Shown piece by piece: positions 1 to 8,254 of a DNA stretch of 64,000 nucleotides. Made by a program: the position numbers and the translations under genes. This DNA is from Bacillus marinisedimentorum (GTDB lineage Bacteria > Bacillota > Bacilli > Bacillales > Bacillaceae_O). The notes under the pieces were generated by a model. That model saw only the letters and a list, made by a program, of their open reading frames with translations. It made no database searches and was not told the DNA's origin. The DNA is taken from assembly GCF_001644195.2 (NCBI RefSeq), contig NZ_LWBL02000024.1, positions 19,948 through 83,947 on the forward strand, in the 5' to 3' direction. Each line of letters opens with the position of its first letter. The first letter of the stretch is position 1.

Positions 1-2
1 TA

Positions 3-71
3 AGCCTTATTATCCTTGCACTTGTTCTGTTTTTATGGAAAGTCAACAGTAAGAAGCCTGACAAAAACTAG
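3..71 (+). CDS. 3' end of a membrane-protein gene (partial)
   Basis: An open frame enters from the left edge and stops at a TAG at 69-71. The visible 22 residues are a hydrophobic stretch (SLIILALVLFLWKV) followed by a short Lys-rich tail (NSKKPDKN). This looks like the last transmembrane helix and cytoplasmic end of an integral membrane protein. A stem-loop terminator follows 20 bases later, which supports a real gene end. The family cannot be determined from so little sequence. Confidence 0.5.
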   Translation, partial: SLIILALVLFLWKVNSKKPDKN

Positions 72-83
72 GCTTGAATATTG

Positions 84-122
84 AAAAAAACGGCACTTCC
101 AGCTTCAAGGAAGTGCCGTTTC
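84..122 (+). terminator. Bidirectional stem-loop terminator
   Basis: Perfect 10-bp arms, CGGCACTTCC (91-100) and GGAAGTGCCG (109-118), enclose an 8-base loop. A run of seven A precedes the stem and TTT follows it. It can therefore end the partial gene on the left and the small minus-strand gene on the right. Confidence 0.65.
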
Positions 123-124
123 GA

Positions 125-304
125 TTACTCCTGTTGTTTCTTGCTGTTCAAAAAACCTGCAGAACCGGCAAAAAAGGAAATGGGGACACCGTAATAGACA
201 AACCCCCACTGTTCTGTCAGTACCGCGAGAATAATGAAAATGCCCGGGACTACTGCCAGGAAAAGCATGGAAATGATTTGCAACATTTTTTTGCGGTTAT
301 TCAT
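125..304 (-). CDS. Small two-helix membrane protein (59 aa)
   Basis: The 59-residue product starts MNNRKKMLQII. It has two hydrophobic segments (about residues 8-29 and 35-51) joined by a short TEQWGF loop, and ends in a basic tail (NSKKQQE). A purine-rich GGAAGCGG lies seven bases before the ATG. The convergent terminator at 84-122 follows directly. This is a hypothetical inner-membrane peptide and I do not recognise a family. The aminopeptidase gene starts 1.3 kb upstream on the same strand and ends 33 bp away, so the two may be co-transcribed. Confidence 0.55.
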   Translation of the reverse strand: MNNRKKMLQIISMLFLAVVPGIFIILAVLTEQWGFVYYGVPISFFAGSAGFLNSKKQQE

Positions 305-337
305 GTTTCCGCTTCCTTTCCGATTTGTAAAATCGGG

Positions 338-1579
338 TTATATGGAGAACACCCAATCCCCACTTCGAAACACAGGTTCCCTGGTCCCGTCATCGGTTTC
401 TCCATCAATATCAAGACGTGCAGAACCGATCATGAAATCGACATGGGTCAGGCTGTCGTTCAATCCAGCAGCTAACAATTCATCGGAAGACATCCCCGTG
501 CCGCCTTCCAGGCAGATTGGAATCGTACTTCCGAGCGCAAGATGGCAGGATGCATTTTCATCAAATAGTGTGTTATAAAAAAGAATGCCGGAATTGGATA
601 TAGGCGAGTTATGAGGAACAAGCGCCACCTCACCGAGATATCTTGCACCCTCATCAGTGTCGAGCATCTCTTTCAAGGATCCCTTTCCTTCACTCGCTTC
701 AAAATGGGCAACTCTTCCGTTTTCAAATGTAAGCGAAAAATCTTTGATCAATACACCGTTATAATTGAGCGGCTTTGTGCTCGCAACTGTCCCGTTCACG
801 CCTTCTTTCAACGGAATGGTGAACACTTCCTCTGTTGGCATATTCGGAATGAAGGAAATGCCCTGTTCATTCGTGAATTGTGCAGATTTCCAAATATGCC
901 CATCCGGAAGACTTATTTCAAGATCCGTGCCAGGGCCTTTATAATATAATTTTTTAAATTGTTTCTTGTTCAAATAGTCTGCCCGGTTTCCAAGCTCACT
1001 GATATGCCGGTCCCAGTTTTGTACCGGATCATCCGAAGTAACACGTGTCACATCAAAAATAGCTTCCCATAGCTTTTGGACGGCATCTTCGGTTTTTTCA
1101 CCTTCAAACACCTGTTCAGCCCACTCATCCGTCGGAACGGAAACAATGCACCAGCTGACTCTGCCGGCAGAAATATTTTCATGATGTTTCTTCATTGCTG
1201 AAGCCGATGCTTTATAAGCCATTGATACTCTTTTCGGATCCGTATCACTGAAAGCTGTCGGATTGACGGCATATACTTGTAAATAAGCTGTATTGGCCTT
1301 ATCCATCTCTTCAAAGGCTTTTGCTTTCCAATCCGGGAACTCCTTCAACCCTTCTTCCGGTGCTTTCATAAACTTCAGCTTCATTAATTCTTCATCTTTG
1401 TAATCTGTCAGCACATTTTTTGCCCCTGCCTCATACGCCGCAGCCGCCGCTTTGCGCACAAATGCAGCAGCGGTGACAGGTGCATCAATATAAAGGGTCT
1501 GCCCTTCCTGGAGATTGACACCTGTCATGACCGCAAGTTCAGCAAGTTTTTCCATGCTTTCTTCAAAGGTTTTATTCAT
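338..1579 (-). CDS. ampS: M29-family aminopeptidase (AmpS/PepS type)
   Basis: The 413-residue product matches the length and pattern of the AmpS/PepS aminopeptidases, which are cytoplasmic two-metal exopeptidases that trim N-terminal residues from peptides. Family features seen are the N-terminal domain with VNLQEGQTLYIDAP, the GEVALVPHNSPIS segment with its metal-binding Glu, a Tyr in FYNTLFDENASCHLALG with the following His, and THVDFMIGS with the terminal His and Asp ligands. I chose the ATG at 1579 because GGGGGAG lies five bases upstream; an in-frame ATG at 1594 has no ribosome site. No operon partner is evident apart from the small membrane protein downstream. Confidence 0.9.
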   Translation of the reverse strand: MNKTFEESMEKLAELAVMTGVNLQEGQTLYIDAPVTAAAFVRKAAAAAYEAGAKNVLTDYKDEELMKLKFMKAPEEGLKEFPDWKAKAFEEMDKANTAYLQVYAVNPTAFSDTDPKRVSMAYKASASAMKKHHENISAGRVSWCIVSVPTDEWAEQVFEGEKTEDAVQKLWEAIFDVTRVTSDDPVQNWDRHISELGNRADYLNKKQFKKLYYKGPGTDLEISLPDGHIWKSAQFTNEQGISFIPNMPTEEVFTIPLKEGVNGTVASTKPLNYNGVLIKDFSLTFENGRVAHFEASEGKGSLKEMLDTDEGARYLGEVALVPHNSPISNSGILFYNTLFDENASCHLALGSTIPICLEGGTGMSSDELLAAGLNDSLTHVDFMIGSARLDIDGETDDGTREPVFRSGDWVFSI

Positions 1580-1690
1580 CCAACTCCCCCTCATCTGCTT
1601 ATTCCTCCCTAATCACTATTCTACAACCGGGGAGCAGAGCCCTTTATTATCTTTGCTGATTTAGCTGCAATCAAAAGCACGAGGCTTCCA

Positions 1691-1837
1691 ATGCCGGCCG
1701 ATCAAAACCGCACATCTCTAAAACGAACGGGGAGGCTTGTCAAGAAGCATGAGGAAAGGGAGCTGCCCCCTTAAGAAAAGTTGGCCAAATTTGATCATGA
1801 GAAGGAGATGTCCTTTATCCTGGAGAACATTTGTTAA
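1691..1837 (+). pseudogene. Possible small gene broken by an in-frame stop
   Basis: An ATG at 1691, preceded by CGAGG, opens a frame of 27 codons that ends at TAA (1772-1774). The same frame then stays open for another 20 codons (EKLAKFDHEKEMSF...) to a second TAA at 1835-1837. The composition on both sides of the stop is strongly hydrophilic and charged, as in many short basic Bacillaceae proteins. This could be a decayed gene or chance. No family was recognised. The gap between the genes at 1579 and 1852 holds nothing else visible. Confidence 0.25.
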
Positions 1838-1851
1838 GGAAGCCGCGCATT

Positions 1852-2094
1852 TTAAAGAGCCAGGGAAAAAATGATCGCTCCTGCAATAATGGCAATCCCG
1901 GCTGCCTGGCTTACGTCTTTTTCATTTACACCCGTTTTTTCTAAAATGACGAAAACGGCCAGTACTCCTGCCAGGTGCAGAAGAGACAGCAGCATATTGC
2001 CTTCAAACATATTCACCGATTTTCCGGAAACAAGCTGTATCAGCAAATCAATGAGACCGAAACATAATATAAGCAGCGGAATTCTCAGTTTCAT
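1852..2094 (-). CDS. Small membrane protein (80 aa)
   Basis: The 80-residue product has three predicted membrane segments: residues 4-22 (IPLLILCFGLIDLLIQLV), 34-52 (LLSLLHLAGVLAVFVILEK) and 63-80 (AAGIAIIAGAIIFSLAL). The connecting loops are short and polar. The start ATG at 2094 has AAGGATG seven bases upstream. Function is unknown. The gene stands alone and is divergent from the HIT-family gene 125 bp away. Confidence 0.65.
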   Translation of the reverse strand: MKLRIPLLILCFGLIDLLIQLVSGKSVNMFEGNMLLSLLHLAGVLAVFVILEKTGVNEKDVSQAAGIAIIAGAIIFSLAL

Positions 2095-2219
2095 GAAACC
2101 ACATCCTTTTTCTTCTTCTACCTTTACGATACCTTAAACTGGTTGTATATGGAAACACTGGAAAGTGACAGAAAAAGCAAACTAAATGGAACGATTCAGT
2201 TCTTGAAAGGAGTAACAAA

Positions 2220-2606
2220 ATGACAGACCCATGCCCGTTTTGCCATCCGGAAACCGATCACCGTCAGCATATCGTTTATGAAAATGAGTTGGTCCTGTTT
2301 TTACAGAAGCCGCAGCCCATCCTAAAAGGTTCAGGATTAATCGTGCCGAAAAAGCACCGTGAAACTGTGTTTGATTTAACAAAAGAAGAGTGGCGGGCAA
2401 CATTTGACCTTTTAAACAAAGTGAAAAAACGCCTTGATGAACAATTCAGGCCAGACGGCTATAACATTGGCTGGAATGCGGGTACAACTGCAGGTCAGCA
2501 CATTTTGCATGCGCACCTTCATGTCATCCCCCGTTTCAACGATGAGCCATTTGCAGGCAGGGGAATCAGAAGCTGGCTGAAATCCGAGGAAAACAGGAGA
2601 AAATAA
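2220..2606 (+). CDS. HIT-family hydrolase
   Basis: The 128-residue product carries the histidine triad near its C-terminus (HILHAHLHVIPR, about residues 97-108). This is the signature of HIT hydrolases and transferases, which act on nucleoside phosphoramidates or dinucleoside polyphosphates through the central His. The N-terminal CPFC pair and the VPKKH segment also fit the family. GAAAGGAGT lies about six bases before the ATG. The natural substrate cannot be inferred. The gene is followed by a repeat-rich gap rather than an operon partner. Confidence 0.9.
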   Translation: MTDPCPFCHPETDHRQHIVYENELVLFLQKPQPILKGSGLIVPKKHRETVFDLTKEEWRATFDLLNKVKKRLDEQFRPDGYNIGWNAGTTAGQHILHAHLHVIPRFNDEPFAGRGIRSWLKSEENRRK

Positions 2607-2609
2607 AAC

Positions 2610-2732
2610 AAATGCGCAAGGCGCCCGTTTAGCGGCGTACGCATAAGCGGGGGATCCCGCAGGGAGGTGCTCTTTCCTCCCGAAGGAGATCACCGCTTAT
2701 GACGATAGCCGCTGGCGCCTGGAGCTGGACAA
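2610..2732. repeat. Dispersed ~120-nt hairpin element, copy 1
   Basis: This copy can fold into one long hairpin with four nested stems: GGCGCC (2620-2625) with GGCGCC (2714-2719), AGCGGC (2631-2636) with GCCGCT (2708-2713), CATAAGCGG (2642-2650) with CCGCTTATG (2693-2701), and GGGAGG (2662-2667) with CCTCCC (2676-2681). The apical loop is TGCTCTTT. Related copies lie at 21542-21690, 22158-22278, 24531-24704 and 51041-51174, all intergenic. It is not a gene. Confidence 0.8.
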
Positions 2733-2737
2733 CAAAA

Positions 2738-2799
2738 GATGCGGAGAGCCCTTGTTTAGCGGCGTAAACATAAGCCTTCAGGGCTCGCAGCTGGACACG
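2738..2799. repeat. Shortened copy of the dispersed hairpin element
   Basis: The left side (GCGGAGAGCCC, TTTAGCGGCGTA, CATAAGCC) matches the left half of the copy at 22158-22278. The centre is deleted, so GAGCCCT (2746-2752) pairs directly with AGGGCTC (2780-2786). It ends in the family's GCAGCTGGACA tail and lies immediately beside copy 1. Confidence 0.6.
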
Positions 2800-2831
2800 A
2801 ATCTAACTTGAAAAACATATACTTCCTTACC

Positions 2832-2893
2832 TTTTAAAGAAAACTCGCCGATTGGCTAGTTTTTAGGCTAAGACAGGCCTAAGTTGCCTTACC
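2832..2893. repeat. ~62-nt dispersed element, copy A
   Basis: The sequence AAAGAAAACTCGCCGATTGG, continuing through AGACAG and TTGCCTTA, is matched with scattered substitutions at 16769-16832. Both copies are intergenic and neither carries a reading frame. The function is unknown. Confidence 0.55.
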
Positions 2894-2920
2894 TTGCTGC
2901 CAATCTTTACTACTCATAAG

Positions 2921-2946
2921 AAAAAGGGATGGAAAACACCATCCCC
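2921..2946 (-). terminator. Terminator of the NhaC gene
   Basis: GGGATGG (2926-2932) and CCATCCC (2939-2945) form a 7-bp stem. It is followed on the minus strand by a run of five U, just after the stop codon of the antiporter gene. Confidence 0.75.
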
Positions 2947-4344
2947 TTACCCGTTTTCAAGAACCGCTTTCGTTCTTGTTGATGTTTTCGGCAAGCCGAA
3001 GCCACTATATCCCAGAATAATTGAAAAGACAGGTGAAAGATACAGAAAAACGGCAAAAGGCGCATATGCCGCAACCGGAACGCCGAGCGTGCTTGCGAAA
3101 AACGCACCGCTCACGCCCCATGGGATAAGCGGATTAATCAACGTGCCCGCATCTTCCAATGTCCGTGACAGATTCTTTTCCGCAACCCCTCTTTCAGCGA
3201 ATAAAGGCTGAAATGTCTGGCCAGGCAGCAAAATGGAAAGGTACTGCTCACCTGTCACCAGGTTTACGCCGACAGACGATGCAGCCGTTGCTGTTATTAG
3301 ATCACCGTCTCGCTTCATTTTCGATGCTGCACCTGCCATCGCTTTTTCAATGACACCCATTTCTTGCAGCATGCCGCCGAATGCCAGTGCAATCATGATG
3401 AGGGAAATCGGCCACATCATCGATTGCAGCCCGCCTCGATTTACAATGCCATCAATGATCTGATTGCCTGTATCAGCCTCGTAGCCATGCTGCAAAACAG
3501 CGAAAGCCTCAGTTAAAGACGACTGTTGAAGGAAAAACGCTGTCAGAAGAGCAGTCCCGACGCCTGTAAGCAGCACTGTAATTGACGGCACACGCCTCAT
3601 CGCCATCACCATGACGAGAAATGGAGACAATAGTGCCCAGTAGCTCAAGTTGAAATGTTCGCCAAGTGCGGCAGAGGCCGCCTTTATATTTTGCAGTCCG
3701 GCTCCGGCACCCGAATGGTCGCCAATTACAGCAAAGAATCCTGCTGTAATGATAAGTGCGGGCAATGTCGTCCAGAGCATGTGGCGAATATGCTCATTCA
3801 AGTCGACACCTGCTATGCCGGAAGCAAAATTAGTCGTGTCCGATAACGGCGACATTTTATCTCCGAAAGCTGCCCCGCTGATCACAGCACCTGCTGCCAG
3901 TGCGGGTTCAATTCCCAAAACCGCAGCAATTCCGAGAAGAGCAACCCCCACCGTGCCGACTGTCGTAAAGGCACTGCCTGTAAATGTTGAAACAAGAATC
4001 GATATAAAAAGGGCACTTATCAGAAACCAGGATGGATGAAGGATCTCAAACCCTGCTGAAAGAAGGACAGGAACTGTTCCGCTTATCATCCATGCTCCAA
4101 TAATCATGCCAATCAACCCTAAAATTATAATCGGCATGAGTCCCGCCATAATACCGTTTATCATTCCCTGGCGCATCTTTTCCCGGGGAATACCGAGGAA
4201 CAATCCGGCAGCAGCCAGCACTGCAACCGCGGCTGCAAGCGGAATATGCGGTTCGAGTTTCAGAAGGAAAATGCCGCTGAAAATGAGGGACATCAATAAC
4301 GCCAATAGAAGTACCGCTTTCTTTGTTGTCATTTTCTCATGCAT
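2947..4344 (-). CDS. nhaC: Na+/H+ antiporter, NhaC family
   Basis: This 465-residue polytopic membrane protein has about eleven to twelve hydrophobic helices. It shows the NhaC-type signature around GAAFGDKMSPLSDTTN (about residue 160) and the conserved FTGSAFTTVGTVG segment. Family members exchange cytoplasmic Na+ for external H+ and contribute to sodium and pH homeostasis; some relatives instead swap malate and lactate. AGAGGTG lies eight bases before the ATG at 4344. It is monocistronic, with its own terminator directly downstream. Confidence 0.88.
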   Translation of the reverse strand: MHEKMTTKKAVLLLALLMSLIFSGIFLLKLEPHIPLAAAVAVLAAAGLFLGIPREKMRQGMINGIMAGLMPIIILGLIGMIIGAWMISGTVPVLLSAGFEILHPSWFLISALFISILVSTFTGSAFTTVGTVGVALLGIAAVLGIEPALAAGAVISGAAFGDKMSPLSDTTNFASGIAGVDLNEHIRHMLWTTLPALIITAGFFAVIGDHSGAGAGLQNIKAASAALGEHFNLSYWALLSPFLVMVMAMRRVPSITVLLTGVGTALLTAFFLQQSSLTEAFAVLQHGYEADTGNQIIDGIVNRGGLQSMMWPISLIMIALAFGGMLQEMGVIEKAMAGAASKMKRDGDLITATAASSVGVNLVTGEQYLSILLPGQTFQPLFAERGVAEKNLSRTLEDAGTLINPLIPWGVSGAFFASTLGVPVAAYAPFAVFLYLSPVFSIILGYSGFGLPKTSTRTKAVLENG

Positions 4345-4619
4345 ATCAAGTACACCTCTATTTATCTTTTATACTTAAACGCTTTTATGCTTTTTTGTAA
4401 TAAAGTAGCATCTATAGTCTAACGAATGTGAAATCTTTCGTCAACTGAAATCATACCGTCGTATATCTGCTTGTTCCTGTTTCGTAGATTGTGATAAACC
4501 ACCTGCGTAATAATGGAATATTTTGATAATTATTGTTATACTAACATTATAAATATATAGGGATCAGCTGTTATTCCTCCTGACTTTTCGATATGAAGAA
4601 CGAAAGGAGCATAAATGCC

Positions 4620-4874
4620 ATGTCCCGTAGAATGTTACTTGTGTATAACGTTACCGCCGGGTCCCTGTTTTTGCTTCTGACAGTTTCCGTGATGGTTTAT
4701 CAGGCGCTCGAGAGGCAGTTGGATTGGATGATTTCAACTGCTGCACCGCTTACTGCTGTACTTCTTGGTCTTTCTTATTACATGCAGGTGAAAGGACTCC
4801 ATGTTTACCTCTGGGCATTCGGTACGCTGGCTGTTCTTGTTCCATTTGTATACTGGTTCGTTTGCATTTGCTGA
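4620..4874 (+). CDS. Small three-helix membrane protein (84 aa)
   Basis: The product (MSRRMLLVYN...) has three hydrophobic segments at about residues 5-27, 34-54 and 60-83, and ends in Cys-Ile-Cys. I chose the ATG at 4620 because AAAGGAGC lies nine bases upstream; the in-frame ATG at 4593 overlaps that ribosome site. Function is unknown. The gene precedes the periodic repeat array at 4995-5191. Confidence 0.6.
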   Translation: MSRRMLLVYNVTAGSLFLLLTVSVMVYQALERQLDWMISTAAPLTAVLLGLSYYMQVKGLHVYLWAFGTLAVLVPFVYWFVCIC

Positions 4875-4994
4875 TGGATTGTTGAGGCAAGTCTGCGGTA
4901 ATAGGCATTACATAGTGAGTGGATTTTGGGGAGGCTTTAAATTGGTGAATAACGGTGAAATTGATAATGTCAAGGCAGCATGGCTGATCCTTGC

Positions 4995-5191
4995 GGCGTG
5001 AAAAACGAATTATTGCGCGTAAAACCCGATCTGTTTCGCATGATAAAACCATTGGTCTGCATGAAATATTCAGCTTGCGGCATGAAAAACGCTGCCGGTG
5101 CCAGGCAAACACTTTGCCGGGATTAAAAACAGACATGGATTCCCAATAAAAAGCCTGCTGCGGCATAAAACCGAACCATAATGGCGATAAA
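4995..5191 (-). repeat. 21-bp-period array of TTTCACGCC-like units, array 3
   Basis: On the minus strand the motif TTTCACGCC and variants recur. Read on the plus strand these are GGCGTGAAA at 4995, GCGCGTAAA near 5015, CGCATGATA near 5037, TGCATGAAA at 5058, GGCATGAAA at 5079, GGGATTAAA at 5119, GGCATAAAA at 5162 and GGCGATAAA at 5183. Spacing is 20-22 bp or its multiple. There is no reading frame across the array. The gap 4875-5408 contains this array and one terminator and nothing else visible. Confidence 0.7.
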
Positions 5192-5266
5192 AGGCCGCAC
5201 AGGCCTTACAGCTGCCGAAATTTAGGTTTTTGATCATAACCCTATAGAAATCATCGTCTCATCTTG

Positions 5267-5299
5267 AACAGTTCTCCAATACGGAGAACTGTTTTTTAT
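5267..5299 (+). terminator. Stem-loop terminator
   Basis: Perfect 11-bp arms, AACAGTTCTCC (5267-5277) and GGAGAACTGTT (5283-5293), with a 5-base loop are followed by TTTTATT. It lies nearly 400 bp beyond the membrane-protein gene at 4620, downstream of the periodic array. A transcript through the array would therefore end here. Confidence 0.7.
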
Positions 5300-5408
5300 T
5301 GCCCGCGAACATACTTAAAGACTATGGCACACTTACAGAAAATAGGTTAAAATTACCCAATACCGTATCTATAACTATAATCAAATCCTTAAAAGCCGGG
5401 TGAAAAAG

Positions 5409-5573
5409 ATGAACGACGATGAAAAGTGCTATTGCCTGGAAATATTCAGGAGCAAATACGGCGACCATGTCCAGGGCGACTGCCTGAAGTGGTCGTGCGG
5501 CCGCTACCGTATCGAGAAACGAAAGGAAAAAGAGGGCAAAAAAGAACAGGCAAGCAAGAAGGAAACCCCCTGA
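5409..5573 (+). CDS. Small Cys-containing basic protein (54 aa)
   Basis: The short frame encodes MNDDEKCYCLEIF..., with four Cys arranged as CxC then C-x4-C (GDCLKWSCGRY), followed by a highly charged Lys/Glu tail. The Cys spacing could bind a metal such as Zn2+. The upstream GGGTG is only a weak ribosome site. No family was recognised. It is followed by another small gene at 5705. Confidence 0.5.
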   Translation: MNDDEKCYCLEIFRSKYGDHVQGDCLKWSCGRYRIEKRKEKEGKKEQASKKETP

Positions 5574-5704
5574 AATTTCCGATCCATCTGTAAAAAATCC
5601 AGAAATATTTATTGACTCCTTCTATAAAATAAAACTATACAATTCCTTATTTGAGCTTATTTATGACGGGAAAAGTAATATCGATGATAAAGGAGGACTT
5701 CGCA

Positions 5705-5830
5705 GTGCATTTATTCCGTATTGTGATGATTGTGTTCTTTTCAATCAGTGCTCTTTCACTCTGGTCTTTCCAAACCGTTGAACTTTTTCACATTTGCTCA
5801 GACATGTTCGGGAGCTGGAAAAACAAATAA
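5705..5830 (+). CDS. Small single-helix membrane peptide (41 aa)
   Basis: The frame uses a GTG start preceded by a near-ideal AAAGGAGG eight bases upstream. The peptide is one hydrophobic helix (about residues 4-22, FRIVMIVFFSISALSLW) followed by a short polar tail ending SWKNK. A stem-loop follows within 20 bases. The strong ribosome site is the main support. The role is unknown. Confidence 0.6.
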   Translation: MHLFRIVMIVFFSISALSLWSFQTVELFHICSDMFGSWKNK

Positions 5831-5842
5831 CAGGCCTCCGTC

Positions 5843-5880
5843 CAGGCGGCTATCCTTTTAGGAAAGCCGGCCTTTTGTTT
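5843..5880. terminator. Probable convergent terminator
   Basis: The imperfect stem CGGCTATCCT (from 5847) with AGGAAAGCCG (to 5869) has a T-rich loop and TTTTGTTT after it. It sits between the small gene at 5705 and the minus-strand GH18 gene, so it could serve both. Confidence 0.5.
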
Positions 5881-5895
5881 GTAAATAATGGACGG

Positions 5896-7035
5896 TCACT
5901 GTGAGTTTCTTGCCGAGTAATAGTTTACAGGCCCCCCCATCACCTGATCAATTGCACCGGTGATACTGTATGGCCCTTTCGCATCCAAACCGAGTTCCCA
6001 AAGCATCATGCCGCCGAATCCCCTTCCAATCGCCAGCTCTGTTTTCTTTTGGATTGTCGTTTCCCCATTATAATGATAGGTGGTGCCATTGATGCTGATG
6101 ATGTCCCGCCGGGCGTTTTCCGGATCATTGTCAATGATAGCTCCATATGATACCTGTTTTATTGCCGGATCTTCAGGTTGTGCATAAGACGGGACACCCA
6201 GAACAAGCTTTTCCTTTGATATTCCAAGTCCTTCAAACAGATTTGCCCAATAGTTTACAATCTTCTCGGTAAATGGGTATGGTGAGAGATTAGCTGCGTC
6301 ATAGCCGCCGTCCCACTGGCCGTCATATGCCATGATATTTACATGGTCCGCATGCCTGAACATGGAAGGCTCGCAAACAATATTGCGTGTTTCAGTGCCG
6401 GAAACACTATGGATCTTGGCATGAACGGCAACCGATAGCTCTTTCCCCATGGCATGAAGCTTCCTGCTGAGCTCGCCTGTAAATGAAGCGAGGTTCTGAG
6501 CATCATCATGTGAACGGGGATGTTCAAAGTCGACATCGATGCCATCGAGGTTCTCTCCCTCAACAAGACGGATAAGTTCATTGACCAGCTTCTCTCTGGA
6601 AACCGGGTTTGCAACCGCAGCCTTGAAATAGTCATAGGACTCCCCGCCATTCATATGGAACCATCCGCCAACTGCCAGAATCGCTTTCACATTGTTTCTG
6701 TGCGCAAGGTCAACCATTTGCCGAAGATTTTTCATAGCGGTCTCTCCTGTAAGTGACAGCTTCCCATCCTTTCCGGGATGAGCGAAAGAAAAAATGACAT
6801 GAGTCAGTTTGGAATAATCGACAGATCCCGGGTCCCGGAAATCCTGGACGTAGCCAATCAGCACGTTTTCCGGTGACTCCGTTATGTCCGGCATATCCTT
6901 TTTCCCTGGATTCTTTCCCGACAGCACGGCTGCTTTTTCAGTTTTAAGGGATTCAGGTTGAATACTGTTTTTTTCATAAACCATCCCCGCAATAATAAAA
7001 ATAATTAATACTATAAAAATATAAGTGTTCTTCAT
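5896..7035 (-). CDS. Membrane-anchored glycoside hydrolase family 18 protein
   Basis: This 379-residue protein has an N-terminal signal anchor (residues 4-20, TYIFIVLIIFIIAGMVY) and a GH18 barrel. The catalytic signature is DGIDVDFEHP at about residues 164-173, giving the DxxDxDxE pattern with the proton donor Glu near 171. AVGGW (about 121) is the usual SxGG strand. GH18 enzymes cleave chitin or other beta-linked N-acetylglucosamine chains. In Bacillaceae such proteins often act on the cell wall, spore cortex or chitin. GGAGGT six bases before the ATG at 7035 decides the start over the in-frame ATG at 7056. Confidence 0.88.
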   Translation of the reverse strand: MKNTYIFIVLIIFIIAGMVYEKNSIQPESLKTEKAAVLSGKNPGKKDMPDITESPENVLIGYVQDFRDPGSVDYSKLTHVIFSFAHPGKDGKLSLTGETAMKNLRQMVDLAHRNNVKAILAVGGWFHMNGGESYDYFKAAVANPVSREKLVNELIRLVEGENLDGIDVDFEHPRSHDDAQNLASFTGELSRKLHAMGKELSVAVHAKIHSVSGTETRNIVCEPSMFRHADHVNIMAYDGQWDGGYDAANLSPYPFTEKIVNYWANLFEGLGISKEKLVLGVPSYAQPEDPAIKQVSYGAIIDNDPENARRDIISINGTTYHYNGETTIQKKTELAIGRGFGGMMLWELGLDAKGPYSITGAIDQVMGGPVNYYSARNSQ

Positions 7036-7225
7036 CTTCTTACCTCCGTCAATCAATCACAATCACTTAAAGTCTATCAGAAAAGAAAAAGACAGGAGTT
7101 GGCAATATCCTCCTCCCCTTCCATCCGTCATAAAAATTTCCGTTCACCATGTCAAAAGCTTCCCTTTTTTCATATTTTGATTTAAACTGCACATTGAAGA
7201 TAATTCAGAATAGGTTTGGTGGAAT

Positions 7226-8146
7226 ATGGAAAACAAACAGAAAATCTATGACAAACTGCTTGAGATCGTGAAAGAGGAAAATGTGAAAACCGATGAAATG
7301 CTGAAGGATCATTTGTATACGAAACTTGGCGGGAAAGCGGATTTCTTCATCACCCCCACTTCCGTTGAAGAGATCCGGAATGTCGTGAAATTTTCCAATG
7401 AAGAAAGTGTACCTTTCACCCTGTTGGGGAACGGCTCCAACCTTATTATCAAAGACGGCGGAATCCGCGGAATTGTCATAAATCTGAAGCATATGGATGA
7501 TATTTCTTCAAACGGAAATGTCCTCACCGCCCAGAGCGGCGCCAGAATCATTGATGCCTCACGCTATGCCCTCGGACGGCGCCTGTCCGGGCTGGAGTTT
7601 GCATGCGGGATACCCGGAACTGTCGGCGGGGCGCTGTATATGAATGCAGGTGCCTACGGCGGGGAAATCAAAGATGTGCTTGACTATGCATATGTCGTAG
7701 ATCGGGAAGGAAATCACGTAAAACGCATGGCTGCTGACCTTGATCTCGATTACCGTACTAGCAACATTCCGGATACAGGCGATATCGTTGTGGAAGCCGT
7801 CTTTAAATTAAAACCTGGTGAATATGAAGAGATTAAAGCGGTAATGGATGACCTCACCTTTAAACGCGAGTCCAAACAGCCGCTCGAATACCCTTCCTGC
7901 GGCAGTGTGTTCAAGCGCCCGCCAGGCTATTTCGCAGGAAAGCTGATTCAGGACAGTGACTTGCAGGGTACAAACTTCGGCGGTGCGGAAGTATCAACGA
8001 AGCATGCCGGATTCATCGTCAACAAAGACAACGCGACGACTGCCGACTATATTGCGCTCATTGAGCATGTACAGAAAACAGTGAAGGAAAATTTCGGGGT
8101 AGACCTTGAACGGGAAGTAAGAATATTAGGAGAAGATCCCGAATAA
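7226..8146 (+). CDS. murB: UDP-N-acetylenolpyruvoylglucosamine reductase
   Basis: This 306-residue FAD enzyme reduces UDP-N-acetylenolpyruvoylglucosamine to UDP-N-acetylmuramate with NADPH, the second committed step of peptidoglycan synthesis. Seen are the FAD-binding [15 protein letters not shown] and [21 protein letters not shown] segments, and CGSVFKRP with the catalytic Ser. The C-terminal REVRILGE carries the active-site Glu. The length fits the shorter MurB class. GGTGGA lies just before the ATG. The gene is monocistronic and is not in a division cluster, so the genome may hold a second copy. Confidence 0.95.
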   Translation: MENKQKIYDKLLEIVKEENVKTDEMLKDHLYTKLGGKADFFITPTSVEEIRNVVKFSNEESVPFTLLGNGSNLIIKDGGIRGIVINLKHMDDISSNGNVLTAQSGARIIDASRYALGRRLSGLEFACGIPGTVGGALYMNAGAYGGEIKDVLDYAYVVDREGNHVKRMAADLDLDYRTSNIPDTGDIVVEAVFKLKPGEYEEIKAVMDDLTFKRESKQPLEYPSCGSVFKRPPGYFAGKLIQDSDLQGTNFGGAEVSTKHAGFIVNKDNATTADYIALIEHVQKTVKENFGVDLEREVRILGEDPE

Positions 8147-8152
8147 AAAAAG

Positions 8153-8198
8153 AGGCTGCCTCAGGATTTCATATGAAGTCCTGAGGCAGCCTTTATCT
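8153..8198 (+). terminator. murB terminator
   Basis: A nearly perfect 20-bp inverted repeat (8153-8172 with 8173-8192, one G-U type change) begins AGGCTGCCTCAGGA. It is followed by TTTATCT and preceded by an A run, so it could work in both directions. Confidence 0.85.
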
Positions 8199-8254
8199 AT
8201 ACATCTGACATTATACCGGTTTTTTGCTTATTTACTGGATTAGGCAAAGTAAAA

